Shown here piece by piece: positions 18,728 to 27,576 of a DNA stretch of 64,000 bases. The stretch is from an uncultured Lachnospiraceae bacterium (GTDB lineage: Bacteria > Bacillota > Clostridia > Lachnospirales > Lachnospiraceae), in the NCBI GenBank assembly GCA_947591155.1, contig CANQDA010000009.1, positions 1 through 64,000 on the forward strand, in the 5' to 3' direction. The notes below the pieces were generated by a model that did not search any database, was not told the DNA's origin, and saw nothing but the letters and a program-made list of their open reading frames with translations. Numbering within the stretch: the first letter of the stretch is position 1; every line of letters starts with the position of its first letter. A program made the position numbers and the translations under genes.

Positions 18728-19423
18728 TTACGCTGTAACCCTCGTCCCGTTCAGCGTCCCTTTCACTGTGTCCACGATACTGTTCTCCTGATTCAGGCCG
18801 AACACCAGCATCGGCATATGGTTCTCCATGCAGAGGATCGACGCCGTCATGTCCACCACGCCGAGCTTGCGGTCTACGACCTCCTGGATCGTGATCTCGT
18901 CGAACTTTTTCGCCTGCGGATTGTCCTTCGGATCGCTGTCGTAGACGCCGTCCACCGACTTCGCGAGCAGGATCATCTCCGCCTCGATCTCGACCGCGCG
19001 CAGCACCGTGGCCGTGTCCGTCGAGAAATAGGGATGTCCTGTCCCTCCGGCCAGAAATACCACCGCGCCCTCCCGGAAATACTCCATCACCTTATCCTTG
19101 GAAAAGAGCTCCGTGAACGCCCCGCAGGCAAACGGCGTCATCACGGCCGTCTTTATCCCGACCGAGCGGAAGATCTCCGAGACGTAGATGCAGTTCATGA
19201 CCGTCGCCAGCATCCCGATCTGATCCGCCTTCGTCCGATCAATGTGTTCGCTCGAACGTCCGCGCCAGAAATTTCCCCCGCCGATCACGATGCCGATCTC
19301 CATGCCCTGCTCCACGAGCGTCTTCACCTGAAGAGCAACCTTCGTGACCGTCGGCTCGTCAAACCCGGTCTTCTTATCCCCCGCGAGCGCCTCGCCGCTC
19401 AACTTTAAAAGTACACGTCTCAT
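18728..19423 (-). CDS. pyrH: UMP kinase
   Basis: This 231-residue amino-acid-kinase-fold enzyme phosphorylates UMP to UDP, and bacterial forms are hexameric with allosteric control by GTP and UTP. The N-terminus RRVLLKLSGEALAG and the GGGNFWRG motif are diagnostic. I start at ATG 19423 because GGAGG lies 9 nt upstream; the longer frame adds seven residues without a site. It is the first gene of the operon that runs to rseP. Confidence 0.97.
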   Translation of the reverse strand: MRRVLLKLSGEALAGDKKTGFDEPTVTKVALQVKTLVEQGMEIGIVIGGGNFWRGRSSEHIDRTKADQIGMLATVMNCIYVSEIFRSVGIKTAVMTPFACGAFTELFSKDKVMEYFREGAVVFLAGGTGHPYFSTDTATVLRAVEIEAEMILLAKSVDGVYDSDPKDNPQAKKFDEITIQEVVDRKLGVVDMTASILCMENHMPMLVFGLNQENSIVDTVKGTLNGTRVTA

Positions 19424-19446
19424 ACTCACATTCCTCCGTAGCAAAA

Positions 19447-19452
19447 ATTATA
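19447..19452 (-). promoter_or_regulatory. Extended -10 promoter of the pyrH operon
   Basis: TATAAT on the minus strand is preceded by TGA, forming an extended TGnTATAAT element. The -35 region is weak. The start of transcription would be near 19440, leaving a leader of about 17 nt that contains the ribosome binding site. Confidence 0.5.
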
Positions 19453-19515
19453 TCAGACCTCTAATCTAAAATCCACTACAATTTATCAAACTGTCTCTGC
19501 TTTTTGCCTTTTTGA

Positions 19516-22164
19516 TCACTTTTTTGCGACCTCTGCGCCGACTGTCTCTGTCTGGGGCATGGAATAGCGCCGCTTTTTCCTGTAAAACTGTGACAGTCTT
19601 TTCACTCCGCTGCTCAGATAGCGGAACGTAGGCTCCGTGATGATCGCAAAGATCACCAACAGCATCACGCACTTCTTGGAGATCGAAGTGATCGCAAAGA
19701 TCCTGCTGACAAAGATCATGCAGTAGAGCAGCCCCGCCACCATGCCGAACCAGAGGAACCAGTGATACTTCGTCATCGGGGACGCGATCTGGTACAGGAT
19801 CATCAGCCCGACGATCGCCAGAACGATCGTGGAGGACGTCGAGACGTCGTTCGCGTTCACGCCGAATTCCATACAGAACAGGTACAACGCGCTGACGACA
19901 ATAAAGTCGGTCAGACCGCCCGGCAGCGCCTTAAACAGCACGTTGCTCAGGAAGTGGCCCTTGATGCGATCCGTATTCTGCTCCAGAGACATCACAAATG
20001 CCGGAATGCCGATCGTAAACATGCTGATCAGCGAGACTTGCGACGGCTCCAGCGGATAATTCACCATCAGAACGATCGAAAGGATCGACATAAACAGCGA
20101 GAAAATATTCTTCACGAGGAAGAGGCTGGCAGTGCGCTCGATGTTGTTCACGACACGGCGACCTTCCGCCACCACCGCCGGCATACGGGAGAAGTCGGAC
20201 TCCAACAGCACAAGCTGCGCCACCTGCGCCGCCGCGTCGCTGCCGGACGCCATCGCGATGCTGCAATCTGCGTCCTTCAGCGCCAACACATCGTTGACGC
20301 CGTCGCCGGTCATCGCTACCGTGTGTCCGGCGTCCTTCAGCGCGCTGACAAGGCAGCGCTTCTGATCCGGGGTGACGCGCCCGAACACCGCGTACTGATC
20401 CGCTGCCGCGACAAGCTCCTCGTCGGTGAGCGCCGAAGTGTCCACATAGGTCTCCGCGCCCCGGATCCCGGCTTCCTTCGCCACCTCGGAGACCGTCACC
20501 GGATTGTCGCCGGAGATGACCTTGATCTGTACGCCCTGCTCCGCGAAATACGTGAACGTCTCCTTCGCGTTCTCACGCATCGGATTCGCGAGCAGCACCA
20601 TGCCCATCGGCTCGACGCCCTCGCTTAGGGCCTGCCCGTCGAGCGTCCCTGAATATCTTGCAAACACGACCGCACGGAATCCCTGGCGGCTCCAGTATTC
20701 GATCTGGGAAGCGTATTCCCCGTACCGCTCCCGCAGGATCGCCTCCGGTGCGCCGAGCACATAGCTCGCGTCCTCGAAGACCGCCCCACTGTATTTCGTC
20801 ACGGACGAGAACGAGTAAACCTTCTCCGGACGCTTGCCGCTGCGCTTGCGGAAAAAGTCCTTGATCGCCTTCATCGTGATATTGTCCGCCGCCATCGCCG
20901 CCGCAAAGTCCCCGATCGCAAGCTCAAACTCCGCAGACTCCTCCGCAGAGAACGCAGGAATCTCCGCGGCTTCTTCCGCCGTCCCTGCTTCGCCGACTGC
21001 CTCGGACAGATCCGCTTTCAGTCCCGCCCTCAGCGGCAGTGCCTTCTTGACCGTCATCGTATTGTCCGTGATCGTGCCGGTCTTATCGACGCAGAGCACA
21101 TCCACACGCGCCAGCGTCTCGATGCATTTCATGTTGTGCACGAGCACCTTCTGTACCGCGAGCCGCATCACGCTCACCGCAAGCGCCACGCTCGCGAGCA
21201 GGTACAGGCCCTCCGGGATCATGCCGAGGATCGCCGCGACCGTCGCGGTCACGCTCTCCCGTATCGGCGTATCGTTGATAAAGTGCTGCTGGCTGAACAG
21301 GATGATCGCGATCGGTATGATCAGCACGCCGATCATCTTGACGAGACGGTCCAGCGAGCGGATCATCTCGGAGACTTCCTCGTCGTTCATCTCCTTGGCC
21401 TTCAGCGTGAGCTGTGAGACATAGGAATCCTCACCGACATGCTCGACTCTGCCGCGGCACTGCCCCGACACGATAAAGCTGCCCGAGAGCAGCATATCTC
21501 CCTTCTGTTTCGCGACCGCGTCCGCCTCGCCCGTGATCAGCGCCTCGTTGACGAGGACCTCGCCCTCCTCCACGACCGCATCCGCCGGGATCTGGTTCCC
21601 CGCCGCGAAGACGACGATATCGTCCAGCACGATCTCCTCCGCCGGGATCTGCCGCTCCTGCCCGCCCCGCACCACCGTATTCTTCGGCGCGTTCAGAATG
21701 CGCAGGTTGTCGAGCACCTTCTTCGAGCGCAGCTCCTGCACGATCCCGATCAGCGTGTTGCCGATGATGACCGGAAGGAAGGTCAGATCACGGAACGAAC
21801 CCACAAGGATCAGCATCACCGCGATGATGAAAAAGATCAGATTGAAATAGGTGAAAATATTACTGCATATGATCTCCCGTTTCGATTTGGACGGAGCTTC
21901 GACCGCATGGTTGACCGCGTCCTGGGCGATGCGTTCCTGCACCTGTGCGTCCGTCAGCCCCTCCGTCACCTCGGGCGTATAGCGCTTCATCGGAGGAATG
22001 ATCTGCTCTGGAAGCTGAAACTCCTCCGGGATCACTTTCGTCCGCAGCAGCTTCTGCCGCAACGACTTGATGCTGCGCCACAGATCCTTGCTCTCCTTTT
22101 CCTTCGGCTTTATCTCCTCAAAATTTTCTACGTTTTGCTCTGCATTCTGCTCTTCTTTTTCCAC
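19516..22164 (-). CDS. Cation-translocating P-type ATPase (CtpE-like)
   Basis: This protein of about 882 residues is a P-type ion pump. The actuator motif is TGEA (LITGEADAVAK), the phosphorylation site DKTGTITD has its Asp near residue 360, and the hinge motif is TGDGVND. About ten membrane helices are arranged two, two and six. The pattern is closest to CtpE-type ATPases, for which calcium transport has been reported in mycobacteria; the substrate here is not shown by the sequence. I start at GTG 22164, preceded by AGAGGATTTGAAC. The open frame extends about 100 codons further, but that part enters repeat element X and lacks family similarity. Confidence 0.85.
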   Translation of the reverse strand: MEKEEQNAEQNVENFEEIKPKEKESKDLWRSIKSLRQKLLRTKVIPEEFQLPEQIIPPMKRYTPEVTEGLTDAQVQERIAQDAVNHAVEAPSKSKREIICSNIFTYFNLIFFIIAVMLILVGSFRDLTFLPVIIGNTLIGIVQELRSKKVLDNLRILNAPKNTVVRGGQERQIPAEEIVLDDIVVFAAGNQIPADAVVEEGEVLVNEALITGEADAVAKQKGDMLLSGSFIVSGQCRGRVEHVGEDSYVSQLTLKAKEMNDEEVSEMIRSLDRLVKMIGVLIIPIAIILFSQQHFINDTPIRESVTATVAAILGMIPEGLYLLASVALAVSVMRLAVQKVLVHNMKCIETLARVDVLCVDKTGTITDNTMTVKKALPLRAGLKADLSEAVGEAGTAEEAAEIPAFSAEESAEFELAIGDFAAAMAADNITMKAIKDFFRKRSGKRPEKVYSFSSVTKYSGAVFEDASYVLGAPEAILRERYGEYASQIEYWSRQGFRAVVFARYSGTLDGQALSEGVEPMGMVLLANPMRENAKETFTYFAEQGVQIKVISGDNPVTVSEVAKEAGIRGAETYVDTSALTDEELVAAADQYAVFGRVTPDQKRCLVSALKDAGHTVAMTGDGVNDVLALKDADCSIAMASGSDAAAQVAQLVLLESDFSRMPAVVAEGRRVVNNIERTASLFLVKNIFSLFMSILSIVLMVNYPLEPSQVSLISMFTIGIPAFVMSLEQNTDRIKGHFLSNVLFKALPGGLTDFIVVSALYLFCMEFGVNANDVSTSSTIVLAIVGLMILYQIASPMTKYHWFLWFGMVAGLLYCMIFVSRIFAITSISKKCVMLLVIFAIITEPTFRYLSSGVKRLSQFYRKKRRYSMPQTETVGAEVAKK

Positions 22165-22293
22165 GTTCAAATCCTCTTTCTCCCAGTATTTTTTTATATT
22201 ACCACACTTCGCGCTGTTTTTTAACCCTTCTAATTCTGAAATTTTACTAAAAAAATTGTATTCCTTGTATCTTTCGGTAAATTCTGGTATACT

Positions 22294-22576
22294 CCTGTTT
22301 AGTTCACAAACCAAATGCCTGCCAAGTGAAATCGCAGCGGCGTCGGCTGTGATAATCCCAGTCCTCTGCCGGGTAGAGCTTCTCAGGCGGAAACTGCACA
22401 GCCCGTACAGGTGATTGGCAATGCCTAAGGCAAACCGTGTGCAGCCGCCGGCACTTAGCGAATGCACAGCATGAGCTTAGTACCGCTGCGTGTCTGCACT
22501 CGTGCGGGAGCTGAGTTTGCCGTGGCATTGACCAATCCCTGTGAGGGCGTCCGGTATATTTAGTGAATTAAACAGG
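22294..22576 (-). mobile_element. Element X, copy 1: MITE-like, CCTGTTTA terminal inverted repeats
   Basis: The 283-bp unit is bounded by CCTGTTTAGTTCAC (22294) and GTGAATTAAACAGG (22563-22576), which are inverted repeats with one mismatch. It contains internal hairpins and no credible gene. Read on the minus strand it matches 52582-52757 (for example GGTACTAAGCTCATGCT, GCATTCGCTAAGTGCCGGCG and GTTTGCCTTAGG). It sits between the ATPase and the CapK-like gene, directly beside hairpin element P. Confidence 0.7.
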
Positions 22577-22578
22577 AA

Positions 22579-22735
22579 GCATTTCACGAACAGGAATCGC
22601 AGGGATTTCCGGGTGTTTTCCGGCACAAATCCGTTCAATATCGGCTTTCCCTTTTTAAAGCCGATATTGCGGTTTTGACGGGAAATACCCAGGAAGGGTA
22701 CCGTGCGATTCCGTCCGATGTTTGTTAAACAGGAA
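22579..22735 (+). repeat. Hairpin element P, copy 1
   Basis: About 157 bp that can fold into one long imperfect hairpin. Outer arms are GGAATCGCA and TGCGATTCC, and the centre is CAATATCGGCTTT-loop-AAAGCCGATATTG, a perfect 13-bp stem. Between them GGGTGTTTTCCGG pairs imperfectly with the GACGGGAAATACCC side. Near-identical copies occur at 36263-36418 (inverted) and 52777-52930. Confidence 0.9.
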
Positions 22736-22750
22736 TAGGAGCACTCACCT

Positions 22751-24061
22751 ATGGGAATTCAAATACGAAAAAAACTCTTCAACGTCTTCACCTTCGTCTA
22801 CCTTCTCAGGCTCGACCGCAAGCTCACCGGTGACCCGGCGAAGATCAAAGCACGTCAGGACCGCAACGTCCGCAAGCTCATGAAGGCAGCTTATGAGATC
22901 CCGTTCTACCGGAAGCGCTTCGACGAGAATCATCTGACGCCGGACGATTTCCACTGCGCGGAAGATCTTGCGAAATTTCCGCTGCTCACGAAGGACGAGC
23001 TTCGCGCCTGGATGAAAGAACTGTACGACGCGCATCCCGAGACCCGCGACAGCTGGGACTGTTCCAGCACGAGCGGCTCCACCGGCGTTCCCCTGCGCGT
23101 CTACCAGTCGCAGCGTGAGCACGCCTACACAAACGCGAACTGGATCCGCGTCCTGATGTCGTTCGGCTACAACCCGTTCTTCGGCAAAATGATCACTTTC
23201 GAGTCAAGCTATCGCGCCGAAAAGAAAGCCCGCGACTCCATCGTCCAGAAATTGGGCATTCTGCGCCGCCGCAAGCTCTCCGAGAAGCGCTGTGAGACGG
23301 ACGAAGGCATGCGCGAGGTTATCGCCGAACTCAACGAGTACGCGCCGGACCTTATCAGCCTGCGCAAGAACTGCATCGTGCGCATCGCCGTGTTCGCGCA
23401 GAAGCACGGCCTTGAGATCCGCCATCCGAAGTGGTATATCCCGGTCAGCGAGATGGTCGACGAGATCACGGTCAACACGCTCTCGAAAACATTTGGCCCG
23501 AATCTGGTGGACGCCTACGGCAGCGACGAGACCGGGAGCTGTCTCATCAAACATCCTGGCAAGGATTATTTCGTTGCCTGCAACGACACGCACGTCGTCA
23601 ACATTTATGACAAAGAAAACCGTCTGGCCGACAATGGCCGGATCATCCTGACGCCGCTGTTCAAGACCGAGTTTCCGATCATCAATTACGATATCGGCGA
23701 CGAGGCATCCTCCTACAGGAAGGACGGGCTGCGCTACGTCACGAAGATCCACGGCCGCATGAACGACATGGTAAAGCATGAGAACGGCGACGAGACCTCC
23801 GTTCTGGAGCTGCGCAAGATCCCGAACGGCATCACCGGCGTCGCTCAGTTCCGCTATGTGCAGGAATCATACCACGACCTGCGCGTCGAGCTCGTGCGCG
23901 ACCCGGAGGATACCACCTACACGCAGGAGGAGATTTCCGCCTACTTCCGCGACCATCTGACACAGCTCTACGGCGACGAATTCCGCATTCAGATCGAATG
24001 GCTCGACGTCATCCCGCCGGATCCGAACGGAAAACTGCGCTGTTTCGTGCGGGCGTTCTGA
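22751..24061 (+). CDS. CapK/PaaK-like adenylate-forming enzyme
   Basis: This 436-residue protein belongs to the phenylacetate-CoA ligase/CapK branch of the adenylate-forming superfamily, which activates carboxylates with ATP. The Ser/Thr/Gly-rich ATP loop is at about 118-127 (SSTSGSTGVP). DAYGSDETG and INYDIGD, the adenine and ATP contact motifs, follow, and there is a C-terminal lid domain. Members next to flippases and glycosyltransferases are usually capsule or exopolysaccharide genes, perhaps transferring an acyl or amino-acyl group to the glycan. The substrate is unknown. The gene is flanked by repeat elements on both sides. Confidence 0.82.
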   Translation: MGIQIRKKLFNVFTFVYLLRLDRKLTGDPAKIKARQDRNVRKLMKAAYEIPFYRKRFDENHLTPDDFHCAEDLAKFPLLTKDELRAWMKELYDAHPETRDSWDCSSTSGSTGVPLRVYQSQREHAYTNANWIRVLMSFGYNPFFGKMITFESSYRAEKKARDSIVQKLGILRRRKLSEKRCETDEGMREVIAELNEYAPDLISLRKNCIVRIAVFAQKHGLEIRHPKWYIPVSEMVDEITVNTLSKTFGPNLVDAYGSDETGSCLIKHPGKDYFVACNDTHVVNIYDKENRLADNGRIILTPLFKTEFPIINYDIGDEASSYRKDGLRYVTKIHGRMNDMVKHENGDETSVLELRKIPNGITGVAQFRYVQESYHDLRVELVRDPEDTTYTQEEISAYFRDHLTQLYGDEFRIQIEWLDVIPPDPNGKLRCFVRAF

Positions 24062-24068
24062 ATAGAGT

Positions 24069-24240
24069 TCCTGTTTTGCGCGTAAGCAATGAGCCGTGCA
24101 AATACGGTGGAACACGAAATGCCTGCTTGCAGGCAATTTCGTGAGGCAGCGTATTTATAGGGCGAATGCCCGCGACCGAGAAAAGCCGTAGGCTTTTTGA
24201 GGGGCACGGCGCATTGTTTGTCAAAGTGAACTAAACAGGA
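24069..24240. repeat. Hairpin element with CCTGTTT ends, related to X at its right border
   Basis: The 172-bp interval starts TCCTGTTTTGCGCG and ends GTGAACTAAACAGGA, the same border sequence as element X. Near the ends CAATGAGCCGTGC and GCACGGCGCATTG pair almost perfectly. Inner hairpins include CACGAAATGCCTGC/GCAGGCAATTTCGTG and AAAGCC/GGCTTT. It fills the gap between the CapK-like and flippase genes. Confidence 0.65.
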
Positions 24241-24263
24241 ATAACATATATAGGGAGGACAGT

Positions 24264-25724
24264 ATGTCCGAGCAGTCAAAGAAATCTCTGAATAAGACCG
24301 CCTTCACCGCCGGGATCTTCTACGTCGTGGCCCAGCTTTTCGTGCGCGGGATCACGTTTCTGATGACTCCGGTCTACACACGTCTGCTCTCCAAACCGCA
24401 GTTCAACCAGGTGAAAATTTTCGAGTCCTGGCTCCTGATCCTGATGCCGGTCTTTTCCCTGTGCCTGTGGCGCAGCGTCGAGCGGGCAAAGTACGACGTG
24501 AAGGAACGCTTCAACGAATACGTCTCCAGCGTGCAGACGCTGTCCTACCTCTCGATCACCGTATTTTTCGGGCTGTTCCTGCTCTTCAAGAACCCAATCC
24601 AGAATCTCTGTCTCGCAACGAATTTTGTCCTGACAGATTTCATGCTGTACATCATGTTTCTGTATCTGTACGCGCACACCAGCATTTTTTATTATCAAAG
24701 ACGAGAAAAGCAGATGATGCGTTACAAGGCCAGCACCGCACTCACGGCGGCGACCGTGATCCCGGCGACGCTTCTGTCCGTCCTGTTGATCTGGCTCGGC
24801 AAAAAAAACGGCCACGAGGATGCTCTCGTGGCGCTGCGCATCGGCGGCTACTACATCCCGATGATCATCGGCGGCTTCTTTGTCGCCGTCCTCATGATCG
24901 TTCAGGGGAAAAAAATCGTCAATATCGCGTACTGGCGCTACGCGCTGAAGTTCAGCCTTCCGCTGATCCCTGAGGTCCTGTCTATCCAGATCATGAATCA
25001 GGCGGACCGCCTCATGGTAAATTCGATCACCGGGGAGATCTGCGGCGCAATCTTTTCGCTCGCGACGACAGTCTCCTACATCATCTGGATCCTCGAGGAC
25101 GCGGTCTGGAACGCCTGGCTTCCCTGGATGTACGAGAAGATCTCGCGCGGGGAGGGGCACGATATTGCGCATTACTGGAAGGTCCTCATGCACATCTTCG
25201 GCGTCATCTCCTGGCTGCTCGTGCTCTTCGCGCCTGAGATCATCCTGATCCTCGGCGGCAAGAGCTACCGCGAGGCGATCTACCTGATCGCGCCGATGGT
25301 GACCGGCACGCTGTTTCGTTTTTACAGCTACAGCTATACCGCGATCCAGAATTACCACAAGAAGACCGGCTTCGTCGCCGCGTCGACCGTGTCCGTCATG
25401 TTCCTGAACGTCGTGCTGAACTACATTTTCATCCTGCTGTTCGGCTACCGCGCGGCCGCCTACACGACCGCGTTCAGCTACCTCGTGCTCATGTGCATGC
25501 AGGCATACATGGAAAAACGCCTGACCGGCGAACAGCTGATCCCGCTGCCCCGGACGGCGCTTATCTCCTGTGCGTATTTTGTTCTCTGCGTCGCAACGAT
25601 GCTCCTCTTCAAAGCCCCGTCCCTCATTCGCTACGCGCTCTTCGTGATCCTTTTTCCGATCGGCGCACGCTTCGCGCTGCCACAGCTGAAAACTGTTCTC
25701 AAAATCCTGAAAAAGAATCGTTGA
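24264..25724 (+). CDS. Polysaccharide/oligosaccharide flippase (Wzx/MATE-type, MOP superfamily)
   Basis: This 486-residue membrane protein has about 12-14 hydrophobic helices and the N-terminal pattern of lipid-linked oligosaccharide flippases (AGIFYVVAQLFVRGITFLMTPVYTRLLS). It would move an undecaprenyl-linked sugar unit across the membrane. An AGGGAGGACAGT site precedes the ATG. The last 26 bp overlap the convergent HepT-like gene. Together with the CapK-like enzyme it forms a two-gene plus-strand unit facing the glycosyltransferase operon. Confidence 0.88.
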   Translation: MSEQSKKSLNKTAFTAGIFYVVAQLFVRGITFLMTPVYTRLLSKPQFNQVKIFESWLLILMPVFSLCLWRSVERAKYDVKERFNEYVSSVQTLSYLSITVFFGLFLLFKNPIQNLCLATNFVLTDFMLYIMFLYLYAHTSIFYYQRREKQMMRYKASTALTAATVIPATLLSVLLIWLGKKNGHEDALVALRIGGYYIPMIIGGFFVAVLMIVQGKKIVNIAYWRYALKFSLPLIPEVLSIQIMNQADRLMVNSITGEICGAIFSLATTVSYIIWILEDAVWNAWLPWMYEKISRGEGHDIAHYWKVLMHIFGVISWLLVLFAPEIILILGGKSYREAIYLIAPMVTGTLFRFYSYSYTAIQNYHKKTGFVAASTVSVMFLNVVLNYIFILLFGYRAAAYTTAFSYLVLMCMQAYMEKRLTGEQLIPLPRTALISCAYFVLCVATMLLFKAPSLIRYALFVILFPIGARFALPQLKTVLKILKKNR

Positions 25725-26019
25725 GTATTCTTGCTACCTCTTTTTTGAGTATCGGCACATCTTCCTGAATGGTATCCCATGCTGACTGATAATCCAAATT
25801 AGAATATTGGTGCGCAAATATGTCCCTGATTCCGCACCATTCTTTCCATGAAACAGTTTTCTCCGAATTTCTTAACTCATCAGAAATTACTTTACAAAGC
25901 TCACCGATTTGCAAAATACACATACAACACGCATTGTGAAATACCGATATAGTCTTAAATTTCTCAAAATCATTTTCAAATAAATTACAGGCATCTTCTA
26001 TCTGCCCACAGTAATCCAA
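25699..26019 (-). CDS. HepT-like ribonuclease toxin (DUF86)
   Basis: The protein, about 106 residues, has the helical HepT/DUF86 pattern with the catalytic RX4HXY motif as RDIFAHQY near residues 65-72. HepT toxins are HEPN-fold RNases neutralised when the partner MntA adenylates the motif tyrosine. Reading frame similarity extends upstream to VLNKILDYCGQIEDAC, but there is no ATG. The first possible start is TTG 26019, while an overlapping ATG at the MntA end is in another frame and stops after two codons. Either a weak non-ATG start is used or the gene is slightly damaged. The pair is AT-rich compared with its neighbours. Confidence 0.78.
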   Translation of the reverse strand: MDYCGQIEDACNLFENDFEKFKTISVFHNACCMCILQIGELCKVISDELRNSEKTVSWKEWCGIRDIFAHQYSNLDYQSAWDTIQEDVPILKKEVARILNDSFSGF

Positions 26020-26038
26020 TATTTTATTTAATACTACT

Positions 26039-26338
26039 TCATCTCAACTCTTCATATAGCAAAACCTCGGTTCCAGCAATTCGGCTGCGGAAATCGTCTT
26101 CAATCCCTGTTGATGTCAGCAGATCCACCGAAGTCTTCAACGCATCCTGACACTGTTGGCGCATGCCGGACAGTTTCAACAAAGACATCGGCTTTCCCTT
26201 TTCAATCAACAAGTCCACATCACTTTTTTCCGTCGCAAGTCCTTTGGCATAAGAACCAAACAAATAGACACGCTTCACTCCGTATTTTCGGGCAATCGGA
26301 CTTACAATTTTCCTGATGGATTCTATATCTCTTTTCAT
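26039..26338 (-). CDS. MntA-like nucleotidyltransferase antitoxin
   Basis: This 99-residue minimal nucleotidyltransferase has the signature GSX10DVD (GSYAKGLATEKSDVDLLIE). It precedes the HepT-like gene by about 20 nt on the same strand, the normal antitoxin-first layout. The known role of the family is AMP transfer to the HepT tyrosine. Its placement inside a surface-glycan locus and its lower GC content suggest later acquisition. Confidence 0.85.
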   Translation of the reverse strand: MKRDIESIRKIVSPIARKYGVKRVYLFGSYAKGLATEKSDVDLLIEKGKPMSLLKLSGMRQQCQDALKTSVDLLTSTGIEDDFRSRIAGTEVLLYEELR

Positions 26339-26400
26339 TCTGTCACCCCACGCGTCAAACTATTGTTGCCCTCATAGACAAATCAATAACTTTCCACGCC

Positions 26401-27576
26401 TCACTCCACGATGATCCGGATCTTTCCAAGCGCCTCGTCGAGCTTCTCGACCGCCTTCTCCAACGTCTCGCCCTTCGCGATGACATGCCCGATGCGGTGC
26501 GGTCCCACACGGAACTTCTTCACCTCGTCCCCGACCCCGTAATCAAACTGGAGCTCGTAGACGTCCTCGTCCGGGCCGTTGTCGTTCTCGATCGCCCGGA
26601 TCACGCCGTCTCTGTCGCTGCGCAGCAACATGCTCGCGTTCGGCACCGCGTGCTCCTGCGGGAACTCCACATCCTCGCCGAGCGCGGCACGGATCAACTT
26701 CTCATAATAGTCAAAGCCATAATAGATCGACACGAGTTCCGCGAGACAAGTCGCCCCGGATCTTCCCCCGAGCTCCAGCACATAGGTCTTGCCGTCCTTC
26801 AGGATAAAGTCTGCGTTGATCGCGCAGTTGTCGAGGCCCATCGCCTCGATTGCCTTTGTGAGTTGCACTTTCGTATCCTCGGCGATCTCCGGCGCGAGAT
26901 CGTATGGGGCAAAATGTCCGATCGGCACGCCCGTATCTCCCTGGAACACGTAATCGCCGTGCGGCAGGATAAACTTCACCTCGCCGCGGTATACGAACGC
27001 CTGCGCGCCGAACTCCTCGCCCTCGATAAACTCTTCCACGATAAAGAAATTTGTCCGGCTGCTTGCCTTCACAAGGGCGCGGGCCGCCTCGAACTCCTCT
27101 CTGGAATTCACGCGTATGATCCCGCGGCTGCCCGAGGTGTCGACCGCCTTGAAGATCAACGGGAAATTCAGCTCCGCCGTCTTTTCGTACAGATCGTCCT
27201 CAAACGAAACCTCGCGGAAGCGCGCGGTGCGCACCCCGTACTCCTCGTATTTCTTCTTCATAAGGATCTTGTTCGACGCGATCTTCGCCGCCTCGAAGCT
27301 TAAACCCGGCAGACCCAGCTCATCGCAGACCTTGCCGATGGTGATGACCGCGACGTCCGTCCCGGCCGTGACGATGCCGTCGATCTTCTCCCGCTTCGCC
27401 ACCTCGAGGATCCTCTCATAGTCGACCGTGTTCTCATAGCAGACCTGATCCGCGATCGCAAACCCCGGATATTTTCCGGGAATGCTGACCGCGATCGTGT
27501 AGATCCCCATCTCCTTCGCTTTTTGTATCAACGGCACCTGATAGATCCCGGCGCCCATAATCATCAATTTCTTCAT
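26401..27576 (-). CDS. ATP-grasp domain carboxylate-amine ligase-like protein
   Basis: This 391-residue protein has a preATP-grasp Rossmann-like domain (1-100), an ATP-grasp fold with the lysine-bearing strand FPLIFKAVDTSGSRGI near 135-150, a conserved FIVEEFIEGEEFG strand, and metal ligands in the NADFILKDGKTYVLELGGR segment. Such enzymes join a carboxylate to an amine through an acyl phosphate. The ATG overlaps the glycosyltransferase stop (ATGA), so the two are translationally coupled. A role in decorating the glycan made by this locus is an inference. Confidence 0.83.
   Translation of the reverse strand: MKKLMIMGAGIYQVPLIQKAKEMGIYTIAVSIPGKYPGFAIADQVCYENTVDYERILEVAKREKIDGIVTAGTDVAVITIGKVCDELGLPGLSFEAAKIASNKILMKKKYEEYGVRTARFREVSFEDDLYEKTAELNFPLIFKAVDTSGSRGIIRVNSREEFEAARALVKASSRTNFFIVEEFIEGEEFGAQAFVYRGEVKFILPHGDYVFQGDTGVPIGHFAPYDLAPEIAEDTKVQLTKAIEAMGLDNCAINADFILKDGKTYVLELGGRSGATCLAELVSIYYGFDYYEKLIRAALGEDVEFPQEHAVPNASMLLRSDRDGVIRAIENDNGPDEDVYELQFDYGVGDEVKKFRVGPHRIGHVIAKGETLEKAVEKLDEALGKIRIIVE

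Noticed and set aside
22165..22467. N-terminal extension of the P-type ATPase by about 100 residues
   Set aside because: The extension runs into element X, has no family similarity, and a GTG with a ribosome binding site lies at the natural start.
22294..24240. CapK-like gene between repeats as a composite transposon
   Set aside because: No transposase is present and the flanking elements are only partly related, so transposition as a unit is not supported.
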